Below, in pieces: positions 45,190 through 53,120 of a DNA stretch of 64,000 nucleotides (the stretch's first letter is position 1; every line of letters begins with the position of its first letter). Made by a program: the position numbers and the translations under genes. This DNA is from Cryptosporangium phraense (lineage in GTDB: Bacteria > Actinomycetota > Actinomycetes > Mycobacteriales > Cryptosporangiaceae), in assembly GCF_006912135.1 (NCBI RefSeq), contig NZ_VIRS01000026.1:38510-102509 (forward strand), in the 5' to 3' direction. The notes beneath the pieces were generated by a model. That model ran no database searches. It was not told the origin of the DNA and saw only the letters and a list, made by a program, of their open reading frames with translations.

Positions 45190-45665
45190 GCAGGACGCTC
45201 GAGCAGGTCGGGCACCCGGGCGATGAGCTTCCGCTCGTCCGGGTAGGCCAGCCTGTCAGGGATCTCGCTCAGCGGGACCCACGCCACCTCGGTCACCTCC
45301 ACGTCGGCGTCGGAGAGCACTCCGGCCACCGCATCCAGGAGGAAATGATGCACGGTCTTGTGGATGCGGCGACCCTCGAACACGAACCAGTAGTCGACCG
45401 TACCGAGGGCCGCCAGGACGTCTCCCACGATGCCGGTCTCTTCCGCGACCTCGCGGGCGGCCGTCTGCTCGAGCGTCTCGCCCGCTTCGACGTGACCCTT
45501 CGGCAGCGACCACAGCAACCGGCCCCGGCGGTCCAGTTTGCCGATCAGCGCGCCCTCGAGATGACCCGAGTCGCCCTGCACGACCAGACCGCCGGCCGAG
45601 ACCTCTTCGACCCGACGCAGCCGCCCGGGACCCCCGGGCCGACGCGGGGAGCTTCGGCGGGCCAT
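45186..45665 (-). CDS. NUDIX hydrolase (MutT4-like)
   Basis: A 159-residue NUDIX protein. The Nudix box is [22 protein letters not shown] (residues 57-78), preceded by [11 protein letters not shown]. Position between pcnA and murJ corresponds to the mycobacterial MutT4. The ATG at 45665 has no ribosome site; TATCGT seven bases upstream suggests leaderless transcription. It is coupled to murJ by a four-base overlap. Substrate, probably a nucleotide diphosphate derivative, is not known from sequence. Confidence 0.92.
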   Translation of the reverse strand: MARRSSPRRPGGPGRLRRVEEVSAGGLVVQGDSGHLEGALIGKLDRRGRLLWSLPKGHVEAGETLEQTAAREVAEETGIVGDVLAALGTVDYWFVFEGRRIHKTVHHFLLDAVAGVLSDADVEVTEVAWVPLSEIPDRLAYPDERKLIARVPDLLERPA

Positions 45666-45785
45666 GAATCTGACGATAGCGCCCGTCTGCGGTAAACGCT
45701 GTGAGGCCATCCAGGGGCCGGTCGGTAGCAGGCCGTGTGATATGCGTGCGCCATCGCCGACGACCAGTCGATAAGGTTCACGTCC

Positions 45786-47303
45786 GTGGCCGACGCATCG
45801 AACTCCGAGCCGGAAGCCACTGAAACCGTCGCCTCCGATACTGGTCTTACTGTGCCGCCTACTGCATCTCCTGCTTTGACCGCCGCTCAGCGCAGCGCCG
45901 TCGCCGAACTGCTCCGCGTCTCCCCCGTCGCCGACGACCTCGGTCGCCGGTTCCAGGCCGCCGGGCACGAGCTCTACCTCGTCGGGGGGTCGGTCCGCGA
46001 CGCCCTGCTCGGGCGTCTGGGTGACGACCTCGACTTCTGCACCGATGCCCGGCCGGACGCCGTGCTCGCGCTGCTGGACGGCTGGGCCGAGGCCACCTGG
46101 ACGACCGGGATCGAGTTCGGCACGGTCGGCGCCTCCCGGCGCGGCCTGCGCCTCGAGATCACGACGTACCGTGCCGAGGCCTACGACCGGCAGAGCCGGA
46201 ACCCCGTCGTCCGGTACGGCGACTCGCTCGCCGACGACCTCGTGCGCCGGGATTTCGCGGTCAACGCGATGGCGGTCGGGCTCCCCGACCACCGGTTCGT
46301 CGACCTGCACGGTGGGCTCGACGACCTGGCCGCCCGCGTGCTGCGCACGCCGGGCGCGCCCGAGGACTCGTTCGCCGACGACCCGCTGCGGATGCTGCGG
46401 GCCGCGCGGTTCGCCTCCCAGCTGCAGTTCGACGTGGCCCCCGAGGTGGTCGCGGCGATGACCGCGATGGCCGACCAGATCACGCGGATCACCGCCGAGC
46501 GCATCCGGGACGAGCTCACCAAGCTGATCTGCGGCGCCGACCCGGTCGTCGGGCTGCGGCTGCTGGTCGACACCGGCCTGGCCGCCCACGTCCTGCCCGA
46601 GCTGCCGAACATGCGGATGGAGATCGACGAGCACGCCCAGCACAAGGACGTCTACGAGCACACGCTGACCGTCCTGCAGCAGGCGATCGACCTCGAGCCG
46701 GACGGGCCGGACTTCGTGCTGCGGATGGCCGCTCTGCTGCACGACATCGGCAAGCCGGCGACCCGGGAGATCCAGGACGGCGGCGGGGTCAGTTTCCACC
46801 ACCACGAGGTGGTCGGCGCGAAGATGACCCGCCGACGGATGAAGGCTCTGCGCTACCCCAAGGACGTCACCGAGCAGGTGGCGACCCTGGTCTTCCTGCA
46901 CCTGCGCTTCCACGGGTACGGCCGGGGCGAGTGGACCGACTCGGCCGTGCGCCGGTACGTGACCGACGCCGGCGAGTTGTTGCCACGCCTGCACCGTCTG
47001 GTCCGCTCGGACTGCACCACCCGGAACAAGCGCCGGGCGGCCGCGCTGGCCCGCTCCTACGACACGCTCGAGGACCGGATCGAGCGTCTGGCCGCCGAGG
47101 AGGACCTGGCCCGGATCCGGCCGGACCTCGACGGCAACGCGATCATGGAGCTCCTCGGCATCCCGCCGGGCCCGCTCGTCGGCCGCGCCTGGAAGCACCT
47201 GAAGGAGGTCCGCCTCGACCGCGGGGTGCTCCCCCGGGAAGAGGCCGAGGCCGAGCTCTTCCGCTGGGCCGCCGAGAACGGAATTACGACGTCAGAGGGG
47301 TAG
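45786..47303 (+). CDS. pcnA: CCA tRNA nucleotidyltransferase
   Basis: A 505-residue enzyme that adds or repairs the tRNA 3' CCA. The head domain has [26 protein letters not shown] with the catalytic DLD; the neck contains [17 protein letters not shown] and [20 protein letters not shown]; a C-terminal HD domain carries [16 protein letters not shown]. As expected for actinobacteria, CCA is not encoded in the two tRNA genes here. The GTG at 45786 follows TAAGGT by eight bases, suggesting a leaderless message. Its end overlaps the convergent flavodoxin gene by 20 bases. Confidence 0.96.
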   Translation: MADASNSEPEATETVASDTGLTVPPTASPALTAAQRSAVAELLRVSPVADDLGRRFQAAGHELYLVGGSVRDALLGRLGDDLDFCTDARPDAVLALLDGWAEATWTTGIEFGTVGASRRGLRLEITTYRAEAYDRQSRNPVVRYGDSLADDLVRRDFAVNAMAVGLPDHRFVDLHGGLDDLAARVLRTPGAPEDSFADDPLRMLRAARFASQLQFDVAPEVVAAMTAMADQITRITAERIRDELTKLICGADPVVGLRLLVDTGLAAHVLPELPNMRMEIDEHAQHKDVYEHTLTVLQQAIDLEPDGPDFVLRMAALLHDIGKPATREIQDGGGVSFHHHEVVGAKMTRRRMKALRYPKDVTEQVATLVFLHLRFHGYGRGEWTDSAVRRYVTDAGELLPRLHRLVRSDCTTRNKRRAAALARSYDTLEDRIERLAAEEDLARIRPDLDGNAIMELLGIPPGPLVGRAWKHLKEVRLDRGVLPREEAEAELFRWAAENGITTSEG

Positions 47304-47880
47304 CGGCCAGGGCCCGGGCGACACCGAGGAGGTTGGCCGCGGCCTGGCGGCCGACCTTCGCCGACCAGTCGTGGCCCTTCTCCTCGTCGAGGTAGTCGGG
47401 TCCGGCGCCGGGGCCCAAATGCCAGTACGTCCAGGACTGGCCGGGCACCGTGTAACCGATCTCGATCAGACCGCTGGAGACCGCGGCGATCGCGTTCTTC
47501 GCCCCGTCCTCGTTCCCGGTGACGACGACGCCGGCCACCCGGTTGTACGCGACCGGTCGTCCGTCGTCGTCGGTCTCCGACAGCATCGCGTCCATCCGTT
47601 CGAGCACGCCGAACGCGACCGACGAGGCGGTCCCCACCCAGGTCGGCGTCGCGACGATCAGGATCTCCGAGTTCAGCACCTTCTCGTGGATGGCCGGCCA
47701 TCCGTCTCCGTCCCCCAGGTCCGTCTCGACGCCCGGCTTGACGTTGTGGTCGACCACCCGGACGAACTCGATCTGGACGCCGTTGGCGGCGAGCTCGTCG
47801 GTGACCACCCGGGCCAGCGCCTCGGTGTTCGAGGGCTCGGGCGAGGGCTTGAGCGTGCAGTTGAGAACCAGGGCGCGCAT
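47284..47880 (-). CDS. Flavodoxin/NADPH-dependent FMN reductase-like protein
   Basis: A 198-residue flavodoxin-fold protein: [26 protein letters not shown] (phosphate-binding N terminus, with the FMN loop), [25 protein letters not shown] (second FMN loop) and [23 protein letters not shown]. It probably reduces quinones or FMN with NAD(P)H. Gene is just upstream of the MFS gene's tail on the opposite side of pcnA; transcription partner not clear. Confidence 0.88.
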   Translation of the reverse strand: MRALVLNCTLKPSPEPSNTEALARVVTDELAANGVQIEFVRVVDHNVKPGVETDLGDGDGWPAIHEKVLNSEILIVATPTWVGTASSVAFGVLERMDAMLSETDDDGRPVAYNRVAGVVVTGNEDGAKNAIAAVSSGLIEIGYTVPGQSWTYWHLGPGAGPDYLDEEKGHDWSAKVGRQAAANLLGVARALAATPLTS

Positions 47881-47892
47881 CGGCGGGCTCCT

Positions 47893-49254
47893 TCAGTCGG
47901 GTCCCGGCTCCCTACCCGATGAATCGAAGAACACTCGGGCCGGCGGCGTGACCGCGCTGACCCGCGACCAGCCGAGGCGATCGGTCCACCGGGCCACCCA
48001 GGCCGCCAGCACCAGGTGCCCGACGCCCAGCCCGAGGAACACCGGCCAGGACCGGCCCGAGTCGGGCAGCCCGAACGCGGCGATCAGCAGCCCGGTGACC
48101 ACGCATACGTTGAACAACATGTCGTAGAGCGCGAAGACCCGTCCGCGGTAGACGTCGTCGACCTCCGACTGCACGGCGGCGTCGACGATGATCTTGATCC
48201 CCTGGCTCGCCCACCCGCCGACGAGCGCGACCGCGACGACGACGGCCGTCGTCGGTACCGCGACGATCACCGGCCAGACGACCGCGAGAAGGATCAGCAG
48301 CGCGGTCATCCACGTCCGTCGGGAGATGCGGCGGACGACGCCGGGCGTGACGAGTGCGGCCAGGCCGGCACCGAGGCCGGTCGCGAGCACGACCTGGCCG
48401 AGCCCGGTGTCGCCGCTCGGGAACATCCCGCCGCCGTCGAGGGTGTTCCGGTAGAGCAGCAGCAGGGCCAGCGTCGTGACGCCGAACCCGATCCGCCCGA
48501 GGCCGACGGTGAGCAGCGCGAACGCGGCGGCCCGCCGCTCGGAGAGGTGCCGCACCCCGGCGACCATCCCGCGCACCACGGATCCGACCGTCTCCAGCCG
48601 GGCGGTGGGGTCATCGCGGTCCGGGCCCAGCGCGGCGACCGGGAAGCGTCCGGCCAGGACGGCGGAGATCAGGTACGCGGCCGACGCGACGAGCAGGACC
48701 ACCGCGTAGCCCAGGTCGCCGGCGTCGACCACGCTGCGCAGCCCGACCGCGGCCCCGACGCCGATCGTCAGCACGACCGTGCCGGCGGTGGGGGAGAACG
48801 CGTTCGCGGTGATCAGCTCGCGGTTGCGGGCGACGTGCGGCATCCCGGCCGAGAGGCCGCCCAGGATGAACCGGTTGACCGCCACCGCGATGAGCGCGAG
48901 CAGCAGGAACGGCCAGGTGCGCCCGCCCGCCCAGAGCACCGCGGCCACCCCGACCAGGACGACCGAGCGGGTGACGTTCGCCCACACCAGGACGTTCCGG
49001 CGCGGGTAACGGTCGAGCAGGATGCCGGTGAACGGGCCGAGCAGCGAGTACGGCAGCAGCAGGACCGCGAATCCGAACGCGACCGCGACCGGCTCGGTCT
49101 GTCGATCGGGGTTGAAAAGCACCGATCCGGCCAGCGCGGCCTGGAAGACACCGTCGCCGAACTGACCGGTGAGCCGGACGCCGAACAGCCGCCGGAAGTC
49201 CGCCCGCCGCAGCAACCCGCCCAACTCACGCCACGCACCCGGCGTCGCATTCAC
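47893..49254 (-). CDS. MFS transporter
   Basis: A 453-residue major facilitator with about 12 helices, starting NATPGAWRELGGLLRRADFR RLFGVRLTGQFGDGVFQAAL; the loop 2-3 motif is GPFTGILLDRYPRRNVLVWA N, similar to the MFS_1/MFS_3 drug-efflux type. The GTG at 49254 has no Shine-Dalgarno, with TACCCT nine bases upstream, consistent with a leaderless message. It is divergent from a NUDIX gene; the two share a 13-bp dyad. Substrate unknown. Confidence 0.9.
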   Translation of the reverse strand: MNATPGAWRELGGLLRRADFRRLFGVRLTGQFGDGVFQAALAGSVLFNPDRQTEPVAVAFGFAVLLLPYSLLGPFTGILLDRYPRRNVLVWANVTRSVVLVGVAAVLWAGGRTWPFLLLALIAVAVNRFILGGLSAGMPHVARNRELITANAFSPTAGTVVLTIGVGAAVGLRSVVDAGDLGYAVVLLVASAAYLISAVLAGRFPVAALGPDRDDPTARLETVGSVVRGMVAGVRHLSERRAAAFALLTVGLGRIGFGVTTLALLLLYRNTLDGGGMFPSGDTGLGQVVLATGLGAGLAALVTPGVVRRISRRTWMTALLILLAVVWPVIVAVPTTAVVVAVALVGGWASQGIKIIVDAAVQSEVDDVYRGRVFALYDMLFNVCVVTGLLIAAFGLPDSGRSWPVFLGLGVGHLVLAAWVARWTDRLGWSRVSAVTPPARVFFDSSGREPGPD

Positions 49255-49274
49255 GCGCCCAGGGTACGGGCGAC

Positions 49275-49287
49275 TTAGTGGCACTAA
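49275..49287. promoter_or_regulatory. TTAGTG-G-CACTAA dyad between MFS and NUDIX genes
   Basis: TTAGTGGCACTAA is a perfect inverted repeat with a one-base centre in the 62-base divergent gap. A half-site, CTTAGTGG, recurs at 49313-49320 overlapping the NUDIX start. It could be an operator controlling both genes. Confidence 0.45.
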
Positions 49288-49316
49288 TATTGGCGGCACT
49301 GTTTCAGGGAGGCTTA

Positions 49317-49811
49317 GTGGCCGGCGTGTCACCCATTGCCCCGACCCGCACCACCGCCGGTGCCGCGGTCCTCGTTACCCACCACGACCGTCTGCTGATG
49401 ATCCGTCAGGAGCGCCAGACCGGCGTCCGCTGGGAGGTTCCGGGCGGGGGACAGGAGGCCGGTGAGACGCTGGAGGCGGCGGCGATCCGCGAGGCCCGCG
49501 AGGAAGCCGGGCTCGACGTCACGGTCGATCGGCTGATCTGTACCTATGCCTCCTACCGACTGCACACCGGCACGGTCGTGCTGGGGGCCTTTTATCTAGG
49601 TGTCGCCGCGGACCCGGGGTTCGAGCCGGTGCCCCAGCTCGACGAGGGCATCGTCGAGGTGCGCTGGCTCGACCCGACGTCGCTCGGCGCGGGCGAGCTC
49701 GGGCCGCTCACCGAGCGGGTCCTGGACCGGTGGTGGCCGGTTCGGGAGGAGCCGGCGGCGCCGTTTCACGTGGAACTATGGCGGAACCGCAGCGGCTACC
49801 TTCCGCACTGA
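49317..49811 (+). CDS. NUDIX hydrolase
   Basis: A 164-residue NUDIX protein with the box GGGQEAGETLEAAAIREARE EAG. The GTG at 49317 has GGGAGG five bases before it, preferred over the longer frame to 49278. The last residues contain a one-mismatch parS-like sequence (GTTTCACGTGGAAC, 49763-49776). Substrate unknown; next gene is a GNAT acetyltransferase. Confidence 0.9.
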   Translation: MAGVSPIAPTRTTAGAAVLVTHHDRLLMIRQERQTGVRWEVPGGGQEAGETLEAAAIREAREEAGLDVTVDRLICTYASYRLHTGTVVLGAFYLGVAADPGFEPVPQLDEGIVEVRWLDPTSLGAGELGPLTERVLDRWWPVREEPAAPFHVELWRNRSGYLPH

Positions 49812-49819
49812 GGGCGGCG

Positions 49820-50338
49820 ATGGCCACGTTCGTGCGGATTCGGGGCGCGCTCGACGAGCGGACGGCCGCCAACCTGTACAGCGTGGTCGTCGGAATCGTG
49901 CTCGGTGGCGGGGCGATCGGCTGGGCGTCGCCGCCGACGCGGGCGGAGTTCGACGAGTGGCTGGCCGAGGTCGTCGGTGCGGTCCGGGACGGCGAGGCCG
50001 TGGCGGTGCTGGCCGGGGGCGTCGGTGGGGCGGTGGCCGGGTTCGGGTACTGGCGCCGGTACGCCCGCCCGACGCTGCGGGTGAACGCGGACGTCGAGAA
50101 GGTGTTCGTGGCCGCGGCCGATCAGGGGCAGGGGATCGGCGAGCGGCTGGTGAGCCTGCTGGTCGAGTCGGCCCGGCAGGCCGGGATCGAGACGCTCACT
50201 CTCGACGCGCGCGGCGACAACGTGGGGGCGGTGCGGCTCTACGAGCGCCTGGGCTTCACCCGCTACGGCCACCTACCAGCCTTCGTCGCCGTCGGCCCCT
50301 ACCGCTACGACCAGGTCTTGCTGGCAAAACGGCTGTAG
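49820..50338 (+). CDS. GNAT family N-acetyltransferase
   Basis: A 172-residue GNAT: VEKVFVAAADQGQGIGERLV SLLVESARQAGIETLTLDAR GDNVGAVRLYERLGFTRYGH, with the acetyl-CoA loop QGQGIG. The ATG at 49820 has GAGGGCGGCG just upstream and lies eight bases after the NUDIX stop; an ATG at 49778 would add 14 residues and overlap the NUDIX gene. The pair is probably co-transcribed. Confidence 0.85.
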   Translation: MATFVRIRGALDERTAANLYSVVVGIVLGGGAIGWASPPTRAEFDEWLAEVVGAVRDGEAVAVLAGGVGGAVAGFGYWRRYARPTLRVNADVEKVFVAAADQGQGIGERLVSLLVESARQAGIETLTLDARGDNVGAVRLYERLGFTRYGHLPAFVAVGPYRYDQVLLAKRL

Positions 50339-50364
50339 CCGCGCCGATAGGCGCGGCTACAGCC
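50331..50364 (+). terminator. Terminator at the end of the GNAT gene
   Basis: GGCTGTAGCCGCGCC pairs perfectly with GGCGCGGCTACAGCC around a GATA loop. The 15-bp stem includes the stop codon of the GNAT gene. Confidence 0.85.
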
Positions 50365-50471
50365 GAGTACTGACGTGGAGCCCGCCCAGGGCGGCGCCGG
50401 CAGTCGAGCGCGCCGACGCCGTGGCATCAGCGAAGCGCCATAAGGAGGCGCGCTCGCCTGTCGGCGTTGTT

Positions 50472-50488
50472 CTGGGCGGGCCGCCCAG
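50472..50488 (-). terminator. Possible ino1 terminator
   Basis: CTGGGCGG-G-CCGCCCAG is a perfect inverted repeat immediately past the ino1 stop on the minus strand. The one-base centre means a few pairs must open to form a loop; no T-run follows. Confidence 0.45.
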
Positions 50489-50489
50489 A

Positions 50490-51563
50490 TTAGAGTTCGC
50501 CCTTGATGAACGCTTCGACGGCGGCGTGGGCCTCGTCGTCGCTGTACTGCTCGGGCGGGCTCTTCATGAGGTAGGACGACACCGAGTTGATCGGGCCGCC
50601 GATGCCGCGGTCCTTGGCGATCTTCGCCGCGCGCACCGCGTCGATGATCACGCCGGCCGAGTTCGGGGAGTCCCAGACCTCGAGCTTGTACTCCAGGTTC
50701 AGCGGAACGTCGCCGAACGCCTTGCCCTCGAGCCGGACGTAGGCCCACTTGCGGTCGTCGAGCCACGGCACGTAGTCGGACGGGCCGATGTGAACGTCGG
50801 CCTTCTCCATCTCGTGCGGGATCTGCGAGGTGACCGACTGCGTCTTGGAGATCTTCTTCGACTGGAGCCGCTTGCGCTCCAGCATGTTCATGAAGTCCAT
50901 GTTGCCGCCGAAGTTGAGCTGGTACGTACGCAGCAGCTCGACCCCCCGGTCCTCGAACAGCTTGGCCATCACGCGGTGGGTGATCGTGGCCCCGACCTGC
51001 GACTTGATGTCGTCGCCGACGATCGGCACCCCGGCGTCGGTGAACTTCTGCGCCCACTCCGGGTCGGAGGCGATGAACACCGGCAGCGCGTTGACGAACG
51101 CGACCTTGGCGTCGATCGCGGCCTGGGCGTAGAAGCGGTCCGCCGCCTCGGAGCCCACCGGCAGGTAGGACACGAGGACGTCGACCTGGGCGTCCTTGAG
51201 CACCTGGACGACGTCGACCGGCTCGTCGTCGGACTCGGTCACCATCTCCTGGTAGTACTCGCCGAGGCCGTCGTAGGTGTGGCCGCGCTGCACGGTCACG
51301 CCGGTCGGCGGCACCTCGGTGATCGTGATCGTGTTGTTCTCGCTGGCCACGATGGCCTCGGAGAGGTCACGCCCGACCTTCTTGGCGTCGACGTCGAACG
51401 CGGCGACGAACTCGACGTCACGCACGTGGTAGTCGCCGAACTGGACGTGCATGAGCCCGGGCACCCGCGTCGTGGGGTCAGCGTCACGGTAGTAGTGCAC
51501 GCCCTGCACGAGCGACGCGGCACAGTTGCCGACGCCGACGATGGCAACACGTACGGAGCCCAT
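50490..51563 (-). CDS. ino1: Inositol-3-phosphate synthase
   Basis: A 357-residue NAD-dependent enzyme converting glucose 6-phosphate to inositol 3-phosphate, the precursor of phosphatidylinositol and mycothiol in actinobacteria. It starts [20 protein letters not shown] (NAD site), with [40 protein letters not shown] and [20 protein letters not shown] (active-site lysines). The ATG at 51563 follows AGAGGGAGGCCCCT. It is downstream of a PadR regulator on the same strand. Confidence 0.97.
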   Translation of the reverse strand: MGSVRVAIVGVGNCAASLVQGVHYYRDADPTTRVPGLMHVQFGDYHVRDVEFVAAFDVDAKKVGRDLSEAIVASENNTITITEVPPTGVTVQRGHTYDGLGEYYQEMVTESDDEPVDVVQVLKDAQVDVLVSYLPVGSEAADRFYAQAAIDAKVAFVNALPVFIASDPEWAQKFTDAGVPIVGDDIKSQVGATITHRVMAKLFEDRGVELLRTYQLNFGGNMDFMNMLERKRLQSKKISKTQSVTSQIPHEMEKADVHIGPSDYVPWLDDRKWAYVRLEGKAFGDVPLNLEYKLEVWDSPNSAGVIIDAVRAAKIAKDRGIGGPINSVSSYLMKSPPEQYSDDEAHAAVEAFIKGEL

Positions 51564-51627
51564 AGGGGCCTCCCTCTCTGTGTTTCTACTCACTAATGCT
51601 GAGCAAGCTCGTTGTTTGGGTTGGAGG

Positions 51628-52230
51628 TCAGTCCGACGGGTCGTCGTCGGTCGGCTGTTCGGGAGCGGATCGCCGCAGCGGGGCATGGCCCGCCTGTTCT
51701 TTGGCGATCAGCTCGTTGATCCAGCGGACCTCCCGGTCGGCCGATTCCAAGCCGTGGCGTTGCAATTCGAGCGTGTAGGCGTCCAAGCGCTCGCCGGCCC
51801 TGGCGAGCATCTGGGACAGCCCGTCCCGGCGTTCCTCGACCCGTCGCCGGCGCCCTTCCAGGATCCGGAGCCGGGTAGCCGCGTCCGTGCGGCTGAAGAA
51901 CGCGAAGTGGACCCCGAAACCTTCGTCGTCGTAGGTCTCGGGTCCGGACCCCGCGAGCAGGGCGGCGAACCGTTCCTTGCCCTCGGCGGTCAGCTTGTAG
52001 ACGACCCGGCCACGCCGGCCGGTCAACGGCGGCGGCATTGCCACGTCGTCGGGGTCTGGCTCGAACTCGGTGATCCAGCCCCCCGATTGGAGCCGCCGGA
52101 GGGTCGGATACAGCGACCCGTACGAGATCGCCGCACGGAATGCACCGAGCAGGGTCGTCAGCCGCTTGCGCAGCTCGTACCCGTGCATGGGGCCCTCGTG
52201 CAGGAGCCCCAGGATCGCGAACTCGAGCAC
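51628..52230 (-). CDS. PadR family transcriptional regulator
   Basis: A 200-residue regulator. The winged helix is [30 protein letters not shown] to [24 protein letters not shown], followed by a helical C-terminal domain rich in Arg/Glu for dimerisation. The GTG at 52230 has AGGAGG eight bases upstream. PadR-ino1 is a conserved pair in actinobacteria (Rv0047c-ino1), and the 21-bp palindrome at 52271-52291 lies 41 bases upstream, suggesting autoregulation. Confidence 0.93.
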   Translation of the reverse strand: MLEFAILGLLHEGPMHGYELRKRLTTLLGAFRAAISYGSLYPTLRRLQSGGWITEFEPDPDDVAMPPPLTGRRGRVVYKLTAEGKERFAALLAGSGPETYDDEGFGVHFAFFSRTDAATRLRILEGRRRRVEERRDGLSQMLARAGERLDAYTLELQRHGLESADREVRWINELIAKEQAGHAPLRRSAPEQPTDDDPSD

Positions 52231-52270
52231 CGCCGGGCCTCCTCTCGTCCACCTGGCGTTGGCTGACCCC

Positions 52271-52291
52271 GATGTATCGAGACGATACATC
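52271..52291. promoter_or_regulatory. PadR operator palindrome
   Basis: GATGTATCG-AGA-CGATACATC is a perfect inverted repeat with 9-base arms and a 3-base centre. It contains the ATGT...ACAT ends typical of PadR operators. It sits between the padR start and the divergent DUF5318 gene. Confidence 0.75.
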
Positions 52292-52399
52292 GTCTCGACG
52301 CCTCGGTGGAGAGGGACGCGAACGTAATCCATGTCATGCGTTCACTTTCCGGTCACGACAACGGGCAGATGGGCCCGGACCGCGGCGTACTCTTCGCCT

Positions 52400-52807
52400 G
52401 TGCGGACCCAGAGACAGGTGGTGGACTACACGCTTCGGCGCCGGGCGCTGCTGCGTGAGGTCTACGCGGGTCGCGTCGGCACGATGGAGGTCTGCGACGC
52501 GTCCCCGTACCTCGTCCGCGCGTCGAAATTCTTCGGAGAGGCGACGACGGCGCCCTGCCCGATCTGCCGGCGGGAGCCTCTCTGGCACGTGCACTACATC
52601 TACGGCGACGAGTTGCGCGCGTCGGCGGGGCAGGCGCGGCCGAAGGCCGAGCTGGCGATCCTGGCCATGGACTACCGGGCGTTCGACGTCTACGTGGTCG
52701 AGGTCTGCCGGGGATGCAGCTGGAACCACCTGGTGGAGAAGTTCACGCTGGGGCGCGACGGCCTCACCAGCGATGACTCCGACGGGCGCAAGCGCGCGGC
52801 CGACTGA
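52400..52807 (+). CDS. DUF5318 family zinc-ribbon-like protein
   Basis: A 135-residue cytoplasmic protein: RTQRQVVDYTLRRRALLREV, then CPICRREPLWHVHYIYGDEL and VVEVCRGCSWNHLVEKFTLG. The two CxxC pairs probably bind zinc. DUF5318 proteins lie between padR-ino1 and ponA in actinobacteria (Rv0049 position) and have no established function. The GTG at 52400 follows TACTCT by seven bases, pointing to leaderless transcription, so the frame start at 52331 is rejected. Confidence 0.88.
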   Translation: MRTQRQVVDYTLRRRALLREVYAGRVGTMEVCDASPYLVRASKFFGEATTAPCPICRREPLWHVHYIYGDELRASAGQARPKAELAILAMDYRAFDVYVVEVCRGCSWNHLVEKFTLGRDGLTSDDSDGRKRAAD

Positions 52808-53120
52808 CGCCGACTGATCCGCCTAACGGCTCGACTTCGGACCGGTGCCGGGCGTCGTTTGCTACGGCGAGGTTGACTAGCTGACGTTTGGCTTAAACCT
52901 GGATAAGGATGTGCACGGGTTGCCCCCTGTTGCGCCTGCAATAGGAGAGGATCGCGGACGGTGAGCAGTAGCTCGGCTGACCAGCTGGTTCCAGGAGGGC
53001 TCGTGAGCTTCAGGCCCGATCACGGCAAGGCGTGGGAAATGGTGATTGCTCTGTGAGCGGCATTTCACAGGAGCGGCTGGCTGTTTTGATCGCTTGGTGC
53101 TTCCGGGGCATGGTGGACGC
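52808..53120. promoter_or_regulatory. Leader region of ponA
   Basis: 313 bases without a full gene. The first half is locally AT-richer around 52870-52910 (TGGCTTAAACCTGGATAAGG), a plausible promoter area. The second half has the possible leader peptide at 52961-53056 and a CTGTGA-N8-TCACAG dyad at 53051-53070. Confidence 0.5.
52961..53056 (+). CDS. Possible 31-residue leader peptide before ponA
   Basis: GTG at 52961, with AGGAGAGG upstream, opens 31 codons (VSSSSADQLV then PGGLVSFRPDHGKAWEMVIA L). A second in-frame GTG at 53003 follows AGGAGGGCTC, a stronger ribosome site, and gives 17 codons. The stop lies inside the CTGTGA dyad, 64 bases before ponA. No family is recognised; it may be a small regulatory ORF or chance. 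Confidence 0.3.
   Translation: MSSSSADQLVPGGLVSFRPDHGKAWEMVIAL

Noticed and set aside
53051..53070. CRP-like site CTGTGA-N8-TCACAG before ponA
   Set aside because: The spacer is 8 rather than the 6 bases needed for CRP half-sites; it may be a weak hairpin.
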